From JBBROS01 sp963792675 (GTDB lineage Bacteria > Pseudomonadota > Alphaproteobacteria > Acetobacterales > Acetobacteraceae), in the NCBI GenBank assembly GCA_963792675.1, contig CAWBWT010000002.1:3162001-3226000 (forward strand): a DNA stretch of 64,000 nt, read 5' to 3'. The notes under the pieces were generated by a model that saw only the letters and a program-made list of their open reading frames with translations, was not told the DNA's origin and did not search any database. Below, in pieces: positions 1-8,467 of the stretch. The position numbers and the translations under genes were made by a program. Position 1 is the first letter of the stretch. Every line of letters begins with the position of its first letter.

Positions 1-1
1 G

Positions 2-823
2 GCCGTCATCGTCGGCTTCGGCGGCTATCCCTCCGTGGCGCCGATCCTCGCCACTCGGCTGCTGCGCCGCCGCCCGGCCATTGTGCTGCACGAGCAGAAC
101 GCGGTGCTCGGCCGGGCCAACCGCCTGCTGGCCCGCTTCGCCGACCGACTGGCGCTCGGCATGGACGGCACGCGCCGGGTCCCGGCTGGCACGGCCGCGA
201 CCGTGACCGGCAATCCGGTGCGCCCCGCGGTCGCCGCCCTGGCCGGCACGCCGTACGAACCGCCCGCCGGCGACGGCCCGATCCGGCTGCTGGTCACCGG
301 CGGCAGCCTCGGCGCCCGCATCTTTTCCGACACGGTGCCCGCCGCGGTCGCCATGTTGCCGCCTTCGCTGCGGATCCGGCTGCGGATCGTGCAGCAATGC
401 CGCGCCGAGGACCTCGACCGGGTCCGCGCCGCCTACGCCGCGCTGAGCGTTCCGGCCGAATTGTCGGCCTTCTTCCCCGACATCGCCGAACGCCTCTGCG
501 CCGCCCATTTCGTGGTCGCCCGCGCCGGCGCCAGCACCGTCGCCGAGCTCGCCGCAATCGGCCGCCCGGCGCTGCTGGTGCCGCTGCCCGGCGCCATCGA
601 CGGCCACCAATCGGTCAACGCCGCCAGCGTCGACGCCGCCGTGCTGGAACAGGCCGAGTTCGCGGCCAAGCCCGGCGTATTGGCCGAGGTGCTGCGGCAG
701 CACCTCGACTGCCCCGACCTGCTGGCCACCCGCGCCCACGCCATCGGCGCCCATGGCCGGCCGCATGCCGCGTCGGCGCTCGCCGACCTCGTCGAAGAAC
801 TAGCAGCAAAGGCTTCAGCATGA
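2..823 (+). CDS. murG: UDP-GlcNAc:lipid I N-acetylglucosaminyltransferase MurG (5' truncated by window edge)
   Basis: MurG adds GlcNAc to lipid I to make lipid II on the inner face of the cytoplasmic membrane. The frame is open from base 2 and starts inside the N-terminal domain at the conserved stretch VGFGGYPSVAP, so roughly the first 90 residues lie outside the window; 273 residues are visible. The C-terminal GT28 half is complete: VTGGSLGAR, then ARAGASTVAEL and the PLPGAIDGHQSVNA loop that binds UDP-GlcNAc. The stop overlaps the murC start by 4 bases (ATGA), so the two genes are translationally coupled. Identification rests on these motifs and on the mur/fts neighbours. Confidence 0.97.
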   Translation, partial: AVIVGFGGYPSVAPILATRLLRRRPAIVLHEQNAVLGRANRLLARFADRLALGMDGTRRVPAGTAATVTGNPVRPAVAALAGTPYEPPAGDGPIRLLVTGGSLGARIFSDTVPAAVAMLPPSLRIRLRIVQQCRAEDLDRVRAAYAALSVPAELSAFFPDIAERLCAAHFVVARAGASTVAELAAIGRPALLVPLPGAIDGHQSVNAASVDAAVLEQAEFAAKPGVLAEVLRQHLDCPDLLATRAHAIGAHGRPHAASALADLVEELAAKASA

Positions 824-2247
824 GGGCGCTTCCGCTCGGGATCGGCACGATCCACTTCGTCGGCATCGGCGGCATCGGCATGTCGGGGATCGCCGAGGTG
901 CTGCACACCCTGGGCTACGCGGTGCAGGGCAGCGACATCGCGGACGGCGCCAACGTGCGGCGGCTGCGCGACGCCGGCATCCCGGTTGCGGTCGGCCACG
1001 ACGCCGCCAACGTCAGCAACGCCCAAGTGGTGGTCGTCAGCACCGCGGTGCACGCCGACAACCCCGAGGTGGTGGCCGCGCGCAAGCGCCTGGTTCCCGT
1101 CGTGCGCCGGGCCGAGATGCTGGCCGAGCTGATGCGGCTGCGCTGGGCGATCGCGGTCGGCGGCACCCACGGCAAGACCACCACCACGAGCCTCGTCGCC
1201 TGCGTGCTCGAGGCCGCCGGGCTCGACCCGACGGTGATCAACGGCGGCATCATCAACGCCTATGGCAGCAACACGCGGCTCGGCGAGGGCGAGTGGATGG
1301 TGGTGGAGGCCGACGAGAGCGACGGCTCCTTCCTCCGGCTGCCGGCCACCATCGCCGTCGTCACCAACATCGACCCTGAGCACCTCGACCATTGGGGCAC
1401 GGCCGAGGCGATGGAGGACGGGTTCGAGCAGTTCGTGTCCAACGTGCCGTTTTACGGCTTCGCCGTGCTGTGCATCGACCACCCCGGGGTGCAGCGCATG
1501 ATTCCGCGCCTGTCCGACCGCCGCATCGTCACCTACGGGTTCTCGCCGCAGGCCGATGTGCGGGCCGAGCGCCTGGTGACGGACAAGCTGGGCGCCACCT
1601 TCGAGGTGGTCGTTACCGACCGCGCCCGCGCCGCATCGCGGCGGATGGGCCCGTTCCGCCTGCCTATGCTCGGCAGCCACAACGTGCAGAACGCGCTGGC
1701 GGCGATTGCGGTCGCGATCGAGATGGAGGTGGACGACGGCACGCTGCGCAGCGCCTTCGCCTCGTTCAAGGGCGTCAAGCGCCGCTTCACCAAGACCGGC
1801 GAGAGCGGCGGCATTACCGTCATCGACGATTACGGGCACCACCCGGTCGAGATCGCGGCGGTGCTGAAGGCCGCCCGCCAGGCCGGGGCGCGCGACGTGA
1901 TCGCGGTCGTGCAGCCGCATCGCTACTCGCGGCTCGACAGCCTGTTCACCGAGTTCTGCACCTGCATGAACGACGCCGGCACGGTGATCGTCGCCGACAT
2001 TTACGCCGCCGGCGAGACGCCGATCCCGGGCGTTACCCGCGATGCCCTGGTGGACGGGCTGCGCGCCAGCGGCCACCGCAGCGTGGTGCCGCTGCCGGCG
2101 CCTGAGCACCTGGCCGAGATGGTGCACGCCATCGCCAAGCCCGGCGACTTCGTCATCTGCCTCGGCGCCGGCAACATCACTCAATGGGCCGCCGCCCTGC
2201 CCGCGCAACTCGGCGAGCTGCAGACCCCGCAAAGGCGCGCGGTATGA
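820..2247 (+). CDS. murC: UDP-N-acetylmuramate--L-alanine ligase MurC
   Basis: This cytoplasmic ligase adds L-Ala to UDP-MurNAc using ATP, the first step of the peptide stem. The protein has 475 residues, normal for MurC. The N-terminal Rossmann domain opens with FVGIGGIGMSG (about residues 12-22). The ATP-binding P-loop GGTHGKTTTT lies near residue 114, EADESDGSF follows, and DDYGHHPVEI marks the C-terminal ligase domain. The ATG at 820 was chosen over in-frame sites further upstream because it overlaps the murG stop and begins directly at the family N-terminus. A palindromic repeat separates it from murB. Confidence 0.97.
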   Translation: MRALPLGIGTIHFVGIGGIGMSGIAEVLHTLGYAVQGSDIADGANVRRLRDAGIPVAVGHDAANVSNAQVVVVSTAVHADNPEVVAARKRLVPVVRRAEMLAELMRLRWAIAVGGTHGKTTTTSLVACVLEAAGLDPTVINGGIINAYGSNTRLGEGEWMVVEADESDGSFLRLPATIAVVTNIDPEHLDHWGTAEAMEDGFEQFVSNVPFYGFAVLCIDHPGVQRMIPRLSDRRIVTYGFSPQADVRAERLVTDKLGATFEVVVTDRARAASRRMGPFRLPMLGSHNVQNALAAIAVAIEMEVDDGTLRSAFASFKGVKRRFTKTGESGGITVIDDYGHHPVEIAAVLKAARQAGARDVIAVVQPHRYSRLDSLFTEFCTCMNDAGTVIVADIYAAGETPIPGVTRDALVDGLRASGHRSVVPLPAPEHLAEMVHAIAKPGDFVICLGAGNITQWAAALPAQLGELQTPQRRAV

Positions 2248-2261
2248 CTTACGGTCCATTG

Positions 2262-2359
2262 CACGTCATCCCCGGGCTTGACCCGGGGATCCCTCGCCCG
2301 TGGGGACGCCGTAGGGCCCACCCGGGCCAGATGGCCGGATCGAGTCCGGCCATGACGTG
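2262..2359. repeat. Nested palindromic repeat, family 1, copy 1
   Basis: Outer arms CACGTCAT (2262-2269) and ATGACGTG (2352-2359) enclose two hairpins. The left one pairs CCCCGGG with CCCGGGG around a short CTTGA loop, and the right one pairs ATGGCCGGA with TCCGGCCAT. Translated, it gives the VIPGLDPGI...AGSSPAMT peptide often mis-called as protein in alphaproteobacteria. It fills the murC-murB gap. A second copy follows murB. Confidence 0.85.
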
Positions 2360-2383
2360 CTTGGTTGTGCGCGGGTGCGCGCC

Positions 2384-3310
2384 GTGAGCGCCGCCCTCGC
2401 GCCCCGCCACTTGGTGGACCGGCTGCCGCCGCTGGCCGGCCGCGTGCAGGCCGACGCCGAGTTGGCGCCGTTCACCTGGTTCCGCGTCGGCGGCCCGGCA
2501 GAAGTCCTGGTGCGGCCCGCCGGCGCCGTCGACCTCGCGACGTTCCTCGCCGCACTGCCCGCGGACGTTCCGGTGACGGTTCTCGGCGCCGCCAGCAACG
2601 TCATCGTCCGCGACGGCGGCATCGACGGCGTCGTGCTGCGCCTGGCGCGCGGGTTCAACGCGGTCGCCCTCGAGCCCGATGGCGTGGTTGCCGGCGCCGC
2701 CTGCCTCGATGCCACCGTGGCCGAGCATGCCGCCGCCGCCGGCCTGGCCGGGCTCGAGTTCCTGTCCGGCATCCCCGGCTCGGTCGGCGGCGCGGTCGCG
2801 ATGAACGCCGGCGCGTACGGCGGCGACGTCGCCTCCTGCCTCGACTGGGCCGAGATCGTAACCCGCGCCGGCACGCTGCGCCGTCTGTCCGCGGCCGAGC
2901 TCGCCTTCGCCTATCGCTACGCCAGCCTGCCGCCCGGCGCCGTCGTCGTGCGCGCCCGTTTCCGTGCGGGTCCCGGCGACCCCACCGCCATCGCGGCCCG
3001 GATGGCGGAGATCCGCGCCAGCCGCGAGGCGACGCAGCCGGTCCGCGCCCGCACCGGCGGCAGCACGTTCCGCAACCCGCCCGGCGTCAAGGCTTGGGCG
3101 CTGATCGACGCCGCCGGCGGCCGCGGCCTCCTGCGCGGCGGCGCGCAGGTCAGCGAGAAGCACTGCAACTTCCTGCTCAACACCGGCAGCGCCACCGCGT
3201 CCGATTTGGAAGGGCTCGGCGAGGAGCTGCGCCGCCGCGTCCACGCCATGAGCGGCACCACGCTCGAGTGGGAGATCAAGCGCCTCGGCATCCCCGGAGA
3301 CGTGGCATGA
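2384..3310 (+). CDS. murB: UDP-N-acetylenolpyruvoylglucosamine reductase MurB
   Basis: MurB is the FAD enzyme that reduces UDP-GlcNAc-enolpyruvate to UDP-MurNAc with NADPH. About 308 residues. The FAD-binding segment GAASNVIVRDGG is followed by EFLSGIPGSVGGAVAMNAGAYG. The catalytic Tyr sits in AYRYASL and the active-site Ser in GGSTFRNP (near residue 224). The start is uncertain. GTG codons at 2357, 2375 and 2384 are all in frame; I prefer 2384 because 2357 lies inside the upstream repeat, but no strong ribosome-binding site decides it. Both flanking gaps are occupied by copies of the same palindromic repeat, so murB looks insulated from murC and ddl. Confidence 0.95.
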   Translation: MSAALAPRHLVDRLPPLAGRVQADAELAPFTWFRVGGPAEVLVRPAGAVDLATFLAALPADVPVTVLGAASNVIVRDGGIDGVVLRLARGFNAVALEPDGVVAGAACLDATVAEHAAAAGLAGLEFLSGIPGSVGGAVAMNAGAYGGDVASCLDWAEIVTRAGTLRRLSAAELAFAYRYASLPPGAVVVRARFRAGPGDPTAIAARMAEIRASREATQPVRARTGGSTFRNPPGVKAWALIDAAGGRGLLRGGAQVSEKHCNFLLNTGSATASDLEGLGEELRRRVHAMSGTTLEWEIKRLGIPGDVA

Positions 3311-3333
3311 CGCCCCGCACCACCCCCACAGGA

Positions 3334-3428
3334 ACGTCATCCACGGACTTGATCCGTGGATCCCTCCCCGTTGTCGCGGCCACGGCCCCGCTCGCGAGAG
3401 ATGGCCGGATCAAGTCCGGTCATGACGT
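3334..3428. repeat. Nested palindromic repeat, family 1, copy 2
   Basis: It has the same architecture as the copy at 2262-2359: outer arms ACGTCAT (3334-3340) and ATGACGT (3422-3428), a left hairpin CCACGGA/TCCGTGG around CTTGA, and a right hairpin CCGGA/TCCGG around TCAAG. The stems differ from copy 1 by compensating changes, which supports selection on structure. It lies between the murB stop and the ddl start. Confidence 0.85.
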
Positions 3429-3467
3429 GGGTGGGTGCCAGGTTGCCCCCCAGGCCGGGAGAGCCGC

Positions 3468-4388
3468 ATGAAGCGCGTCGCAGTCCTTTACGGCGGCATG
3501 TCGGCCGAGCGTGAGGTCAGCCTGTCCTCGGGCCGCCAGGTCATCGCCGCACTGCGCGAGGCCAGGTTCGACGTCGTTCCCGTCCTGGTCGGCGACGACC
3601 TGCGCGCCGTCATCGCCGCCCTCGATCCCAAGCCCGACGCCGTGTTCAACGCCCTGCACGGCCGCTTCGGCGAGGACGGCGCCATCCAGGGCGTGCTCGA
3701 CTGGCTCGGCATCCCCTACACCCATTCCGGGGTGCGCGCCTCGGCGCTCGCCATGGACAAGGCCGCGGCCAAGGCCATCTTCGCTGCAGCCGGCCTGCCG
3801 GTCGCGCGCGGCCGCGTGGTGGACGTCGCCGAGCTCGAGCACCACGACCCGGTGCCGCTGCCTTACGTCGTGAAGCCCGTCAACGAAGGCTCCTCGGTCG
3901 GCGTGCAGATCCTCAAACACGGCGACAATCGCCGCGCCGAGATCGCCCGTGGTTGGCGCTTCGGACCGACCGCGATGGTCGAGGAATACATCGCCGGCCG
4001 CGAGCTGACGGTCGCCGTCATGGGCGACCGCGCACTGGCCGTGACCGAGATCCATGCCGACGCCGGCGTGTTCTACGACTACGAAAGCAAGTACGGCGAC
4101 GGCGGCAGCCATCATCAGGTGCCAGCACCGGTGCCGCCCGAGACCTACGCCCACGCCATGGACGTGGCGCTGGCCGCGCACCAGGCGCTCGGCTGCCGCG
4201 GCGCCAGCCGGGCCGATTTCCGCTTCGACGACACCGGCGAGCAACCGGGGCGGCTCGTGCTGCTGGAGGTCAACACCCAGCCCGGCCTGACCCGGACCAG
4301 CCTGCTGCCCGAGCAGGCCGCGCATCTCGGCATTACCTTCCCCGCGCTGTGCGCCTGGATGGTGGAGAACGCGGCATGTCGCGCGTGA
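3468..4388 (+). CDS. ddl: D-alanine--D-alanine ligase
   Basis: This ATP-grasp enzyme joins two D-Ala for the end of the peptidoglycan stem. 306 residues, a normal Ddl length. It begins KRVAVLYGGMSAEREVSLSSG, the Ddl N-terminal signature, then NALHGRFGEDGAIQG, the ATP-grasp lid KPVNEGSSVGV, and LLEVNTQPGLT at the metal site. The ATG at 3468 is preceded by a GGGAGAG ribosome-binding site and matches the family N-terminus; an in-frame site at 3435 adds unrelated residues. The 3' end overlaps ftsQ by 13 bases. Confidence 0.96.
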   Translation: MKRVAVLYGGMSAEREVSLSSGRQVIAALREARFDVVPVLVGDDLRAVIAALDPKPDAVFNALHGRFGEDGAIQGVLDWLGIPYTHSGVRASALAMDKAAAKAIFAAAGLPVARGRVVDVAELEHHDPVPLPYVVKPVNEGSSVGVQILKHGDNRRAEIARGWRFGPTAMVEEYIAGRELTVAVMGDRALAVTEIHADAGVFYDYESKYGDGGSHHQVPAPVPPETYAHAMDVALAAHQALGCRGASRADFRFDDTGEQPGRLVLLEVNTQPGLTRTSLLPEQAAHLGITFPALCAWMVENAACRA

Positions 4389-5296
4389 ACTCCCGCGTGG
4401 CCGTGGGCGAGCGGCCGAACGTGACCCTGCGCACGCCGGCCAAGCCGCCCCGCGCCTATGCTGCACGCCCGTCACGCTTCGGCCTGCTGCTGCGGCGGCA
4501 GCGGCGGCGGATGATCCCGGCCATTCTGGTGCTGCTGGCGCTCGGCGGTCTTGGCGCTCTCGCCACCACCGTACGCTCGCTGCAGCCCGGCGCCTCGGTC
4601 GCCAACTGGCGCGAACGAGTCGGCAACGCCGTCGGCCTGCCGGTGCGCGACGTGGTCGTGGAAGGCCGTGAGAAGACGCCGGAGCCGATGCTGCGCGCCG
4701 CCCTCGGCATCAGCCCCGGCGACAAGCTGCTCGGCTTCTCGCTCGACGCTGCCCGCGCCCGCATCGAGCAGCTCGCCTGGGTGCAGACCGCGACCGTCGA
4801 GCGTCGCCTGCCCGGCACGGTCGTCGTCACCCTGGTCGAGCGCCGCCCGTTCGCGGTGTGGCAGTCGGGCGGCAAGTTTGTGTTGATCGACCGCCGCGGG
4901 CAGGTCGTGGTCGAGCAGGACCCGGCCAAGGACGCCAACGCCTTCGCCACCCTGCCGCTCGTGGTCGGCGCCGGCGCGCCCGACGCGGCCGCCACGCTGA
5001 TCGATACCCTGGCCGGCTTCCCCGAGCTGCGATCCCGCGTGGTCGCGGCGGTGCGGGTCGGCGAGCGGCGCTGGAACCTGCGTCTGCACAACGGCGCCGA
5101 CGTGCTGCTGCCCGAAGGCCAGGAGGCCGCGGCGCTCGGGCGGCTGATGGACCTGCAAACGAGCCAGCAGATTCTGGACCGGCCGCTGCAGTCGGTGGAC
5201 ATGCGCTTGGCCGACCGGCTGGTGGTACGGCCGGCGCCGGAGCCGAAGCCGCCGGTTTCCGGCCCCGCCAACCAGAACCAGAAGCGGCCGACATGA
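4376..5296 (+). CDS. ftsQ: Cell division protein FtsQ
   Basis: FtsQ is a single-pass membrane protein that links FtsB/FtsL and the septal synthases to the divisome. The 306 residues comprise a basic, proline-containing cytoplasmic tail, one transmembrane helix at about residues 45-66 (IPAILVLLALGGLGALATTV), a POTRA domain beginning near VRDVVVEGREKT, then the FtsQ/DivIB beta domain. The ATG at 4376 overlaps the ddl end, and the stop overlaps the ftsA start as ATGA, placing the gene in the ddl-ftsQ-ftsA run. The proline-rich C-terminus (PAPEPKPPVSGP) is probably disordered. Confidence 0.95.
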   Translation: MSRVNSRVAVGERPNVTLRTPAKPPRAYAARPSRFGLLLRRQRRRMIPAILVLLALGGLGALATTVRSLQPGASVANWRERVGNAVGLPVRDVVVEGREKTPEPMLRAALGISPGDKLLGFSLDAARARIEQLAWVQTATVERRLPGTVVVTLVERRPFAVWQSGGKFVLIDRRGQVVVEQDPAKDANAFATLPLVVGAGAPDAAATLIDTLAGFPELRSRVVAAVRVGERRWNLRLHNGADVLLPEGQEAAALGRLMDLQTSQQILDRPLQSVDMRLADRLVVRPAPEPKPPVSGPANQNQKRPT

Positions 5297-6669
5297 AGGA
5301 CGTGCTCCGCCCTCGTCTCGAGCGCATCGAGCCGGCCGCCTCCAAGGGCCCCGGCGCCGGGCCGATCGTGCCGGGGATGGGCATGCCCGAGCTCGGCCGC
5401 ACGCCCGGCATGCCGCCGGAGCAGCCGAAGCCGAAGCCGCTGCGGCCGGGTCCGTTCGGCGTGGTGGATGTCGGCAGCACCAAGATCTGCTGCCTGATCG
5501 GACGCGTCGATCCGGACGGCGGATTGCGGGTGACCGGGTTCGGCATGACCGCCTCGCGCGGCGTGCGACTCGGCGGCATCACCGACCTCGGCCTTGCCGA
5601 GCGCGCCGTGCGGGACGCTGTCGGCACGGCCGAGCAGATGGCGCAGCTCCGCCTGCGCCAGGTCGTCGTGAACCTGAGCTGCGGCCATCCCGAAAGCCGC
5701 CAGGTCAACCTGCAATGGCCGATCGGCGGCCGTCCGGTGACGGAGCAGGACTTGAAGCGGCTGGTGAGCGACGGCCGCGGCCGCGCGTCCTACGAGGGCC
5801 GCGACACCATCCACTGCCTGCCGCTCGGCTTCGACGTGGACGAGACGCCGGGCGTCGTCGATCCGCGCGGGCTGCATTGCGAGCAGCTGATGGCGCGGCT
5901 CCATGTGATCGACGCCGGCGCCACCGCGCTGCGCAACCTGATCGGCATGGTGGAGGGCGCGGAACTGTATGTGTCCGAGCTCGTCAGCGCGCCGTTCGCG
6001 GCCGGGCTCGCGACGCTCGTGCCCGACGAGCGTGAGCTGGGCGCAACCGTGATCGACATGGGCGGCGGCACCACCGACATCGCCGTGTTCAGCGACAACC
6101 ACGCCATCCACACCGCGCAGCTGCCGGTCGGCGGCGGCCATGTGACCAACGACATCGCTCGCCTGCTGAGCACCCCGGTCGCCCATGCCGAACGGCTCAA
6201 GACGCTGTACGGCAACGCCGAGGGCAGCCCCGACGACGAGCGCGAGATGCTGCCGGTGCCGCTGGTCGGCGAGGAAGAGCATCACATCCACCGCGTTCCC
6301 CGCAGCCAGGTGGTCGGCATCATCCGGCCGCGGCTCGAGGAAACGTTCGAGCTGGTGCGCGACCGGCTCGAAGCCGCCGGGCTCGCGCGCGAATCCGGCA
6401 ACCGCATCGTGCTCACCGGCGGCGCCAGCCAGCTGGTGGGCGTGCGCGAGATGGCCGCCCGCATGCTCGACCGGCAGGTGCGGATCGGCCGGCCGCAAGG
6501 CGTCCGCGGACTGCCGGAACTGCACGACGGCCCGGCGTTCGCCACCGCCGTCGGCCTGCTGCACTGGGCGTCCGGCGCCGGGCGCAGCCTGGTGGACATC
6601 AACCTCGACGACGACGGCCCGCCAGGCCTGATGCGGCGGGTGATTAATTTCATTCGCGACCGAGTCTAA
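5293..6669 (+). CDS. ftsA: Cell division protein FtsA
   Basis: FtsA is an actin-like ATPase that tethers FtsZ to the membrane. 458 residues. The first ~50 are a low-complexity, Pro/Gly-rich extension, followed by the actin-fold phosphate 1 loop GVVDVGSTKICCLIG. The phosphate 2 motif VIDMGGGTTDIAVF and the adenosine motif IVLTGGASQLVG are both present. The C-terminus GLMRRVINFIRDRV is the amphipathic membrane-targeting helix. The ATG is fused to the ftsQ stop (ATGA). The N-terminal extension is longer than in enterobacterial FtsA. Confidence 0.96.
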   Translation: MKDVLRPRLERIEPAASKGPGAGPIVPGMGMPELGRTPGMPPEQPKPKPLRPGPFGVVDVGSTKICCLIGRVDPDGGLRVTGFGMTASRGVRLGGITDLGLAERAVRDAVGTAEQMAQLRLRQVVVNLSCGHPESRQVNLQWPIGGRPVTEQDLKRLVSDGRGRASYEGRDTIHCLPLGFDVDETPGVVDPRGLHCEQLMARLHVIDAGATALRNLIGMVEGAELYVSELVSAPFAAGLATLVPDERELGATVIDMGGGTTDIAVFSDNHAIHTAQLPVGGGHVTNDIARLLSTPVAHAERLKTLYGNAEGSPDDEREMLPVPLVGEEEHHIHRVPRSQVVGIIRPRLEETFELVRDRLEAAGLARESGNRIVLTGGASQLVGVREMAARMLDRQVRIGRPQGVRGLPELHDGPAFATAVGLLHWASGAGRSLVDINLDDDGPPGLMRRVINFIRDRV

Positions 6670-6773
6670 CCCAAGCCCGAATCCAACCGACTGTGCCAAC
6701 ACGTTAACGAATTCCGACGAAACCTCACCCGCCGCGTCCCGAACGACAGCGACAAAAGCCTGGGAGCCCGACC

Positions 6774-8321
6774 ATGACCCTCAACCTCACCGTCCCCGTG
6801 CAGACCCACACCGACTTCACGCCGCGGATCACCGTGATCGGCGTCGGCGGCGGCGGCACCAACGCGGTCGACAACATGATCGCCTCGGGGCTCGCGGGCG
6901 TCGATTTCGTGGTCGCCAACACCGACGCGCAGCAGCTGATGCACAGCAAGGCGGACCGCCGCATCCAGCTCGGCCCGCATCTGACGCAGGGCCTCGGCGC
7001 CGGCGCCAAGCCCGAGATCGGCCGCGCCGCCGCGCAGGAAGCGGCCGACGAGCTGATGCGGCATCTCGAGGGCACCCACATGGTGTTCATCACCGCCGGC
7101 ATGGGCGGCGGCACCGGCACCGGCGCGGCGCCGGTCATCGCCCAGCTCGCCCGCGAGCGCGGCGTGCTGACGGTCGGCGTGGTGACCAAGCCGTTCAACT
7201 TCGAGGGCGGCCGCCGCACCAAGGCCGCCGAGCAGGGCATCGCCGAGCTGCAGCAATACGTCGACACGCTGATCGTCATTCCGAACCAGAACCTGTTCCG
7301 GCTCGCCAACGAGCGCACCGGCTGGAAGGAAGCGTTCAAGATGGCCGACAACGTCCTCTACATGGGCGTGCGCGGCGTGACCGACCTGATGATGTCGCCG
7401 GGCCTGGTGAACCTCGACTTCGCCGACATCCGCACCGTGATGGCCGAGATGGGCAAGGCGATGATGGGCACCGGCGAGGCGGACGGCGACAACCGCGCCA
7501 TCCGCGCCGCCGAGGCCGCGATCAGCAATCCGCTGCTGGAGGACACGTCGATGGCGGGCGCCCGCGGCCTGCTGATCAACATCACCGGCGGCGAGGACAT
7601 GACCCTGTTCGAGGTGGACCAGGCCGCCAACCGCATCCGCGAGGAGGTCGCCGACGACGCCAACATCATCTTCGGCTCGGCGGTGGACGAGAACCTGTCC
7701 GGGCGGGTCCGGGTGTCGGTGGTCGCGACCGGCATCGACCTCGGCAGCCAGATGGAGGCGTCCCGTCCGCGACTCGTGGCCGTCGGCGGCGGCGGGCAGC
7801 AGCCGGCTGCCGTGGCGCAGCCGCCGGGACCGGCCACGATCGGCTTGACGCCTTCGGGCGCCGGCTATGCGACGCAGATGTCGGCACCGCATTTGCTGAC
7901 GCCGCGGCCGGCCCCGGTCGACCACACCTATGCCGCACAGCCCGAGCAGCAGCAGGCCGGCGCCGCGCCGCAGCATGGCCGGCCGTACGTGCCGCCGGCG
8001 CCGGTGCCGCGCCCAGCCGGCTCGCACCGGAGCGCCATCTTCTCCGAGCCAAGCCATACGCTGATGTCGAACCCGGGCGGCAACCCCGGCGCCGCATCGC
8101 CCTCTCCGTCCCGCTCGTTGTTCGGCATCATGACCCGCAGCATGCGCGGCCGGGCGGCGCAGCCGGAGTCGGCCGGGTTTGCCGAACAGCGGAACGAGCC
8201 GCAACGGGCGGAGCCGAGCTTCCCGGCGCCGAGCGCGTCCGTGACGCCTTCGCAACCGCAGCAAGCGCCCGATGAGGCCCTCGAGATCCCAGCTTTCCTG
8301 CGCCGTCAGACATCCAACTAA
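6774..8321 (+). CDS. ftsZ: Cell division GTPase FtsZ
   Basis: FtsZ is the tubulin-like GTPase that forms the Z ring. 515 residues: a conserved GTPase core of about 320 residues (GVGGGGTNAVDNM near the N-terminus, tubulin signature GMGGGTGTGAAP, NxDFADI T7 loop) followed by a ~170-residue Pro/Ala-rich linker and the conserved tail ALEIPAFLRRQ that binds FtsA. The long linker is typical of alphaproteobacteria. The ATG at 6774 follows a GGGAG ribosome-binding site. The 104-base gap after ftsA carries GANTC sites (reported separately), suggesting its own promoter. Confidence 0.97.
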   Translation: MTLNLTVPVQTHTDFTPRITVIGVGGGGTNAVDNMIASGLAGVDFVVANTDAQQLMHSKADRRIQLGPHLTQGLGAGAKPEIGRAAAQEAADELMRHLEGTHMVFITAGMGGGTGTGAAPVIAQLARERGVLTVGVVTKPFNFEGGRRTKAAEQGIAELQQYVDTLIVIPNQNLFRLANERTGWKEAFKMADNVLYMGVRGVTDLMMSPGLVNLDFADIRTVMAEMGKAMMGTGEADGDNRAIRAAEAAISNPLLEDTSMAGARGLLINITGGEDMTLFEVDQAANRIREEVADDANIIFGSAVDENLSGRVRVSVVATGIDLGSQMEASRPRLVAVGGGGQQPAAVAQPPGPATIGLTPSGAGYATQMSAPHLLTPRPAPVDHTYAAQPEQQQAGAAPQHGRPYVPPAPVPRPAGSHRSAIFSEPSHTLMSNPGGNPGAASPSPSRSLFGIMTRSMRGRAAQPESAGFAEQRNEPQRAEPSFPAPSASVTPSQPQQAPDEALEIPAFLRRQTSN

Positions 8322-8467
8322 AGCGTTTCTTGTCAGTGGGTTGCACGGTAATATTGAGAAACATAGTTTGACTTGGCGGCTCTGGTGCACTGCGAATAGG
8401 GTGCAACCAGGGCGCCGGTCTTGCGTCCCAGATCTGCCCGCGTTTCGCGGGCAACCCGAGGATGCGA

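Noticed and set aside
2184..2387. Short open frame encoding VIPGLDPGI...AGSSPAMT
   Set aside because: It is the translation of a palindromic repeat, often mis-annotated in alphaproteobacteria; not a gene.
8368..8400. Sigma-70 promoter for lpxC (TTGACT)
   Set aside because: The -35 is acceptable but no -10 at the right spacing resembles TATAAT.
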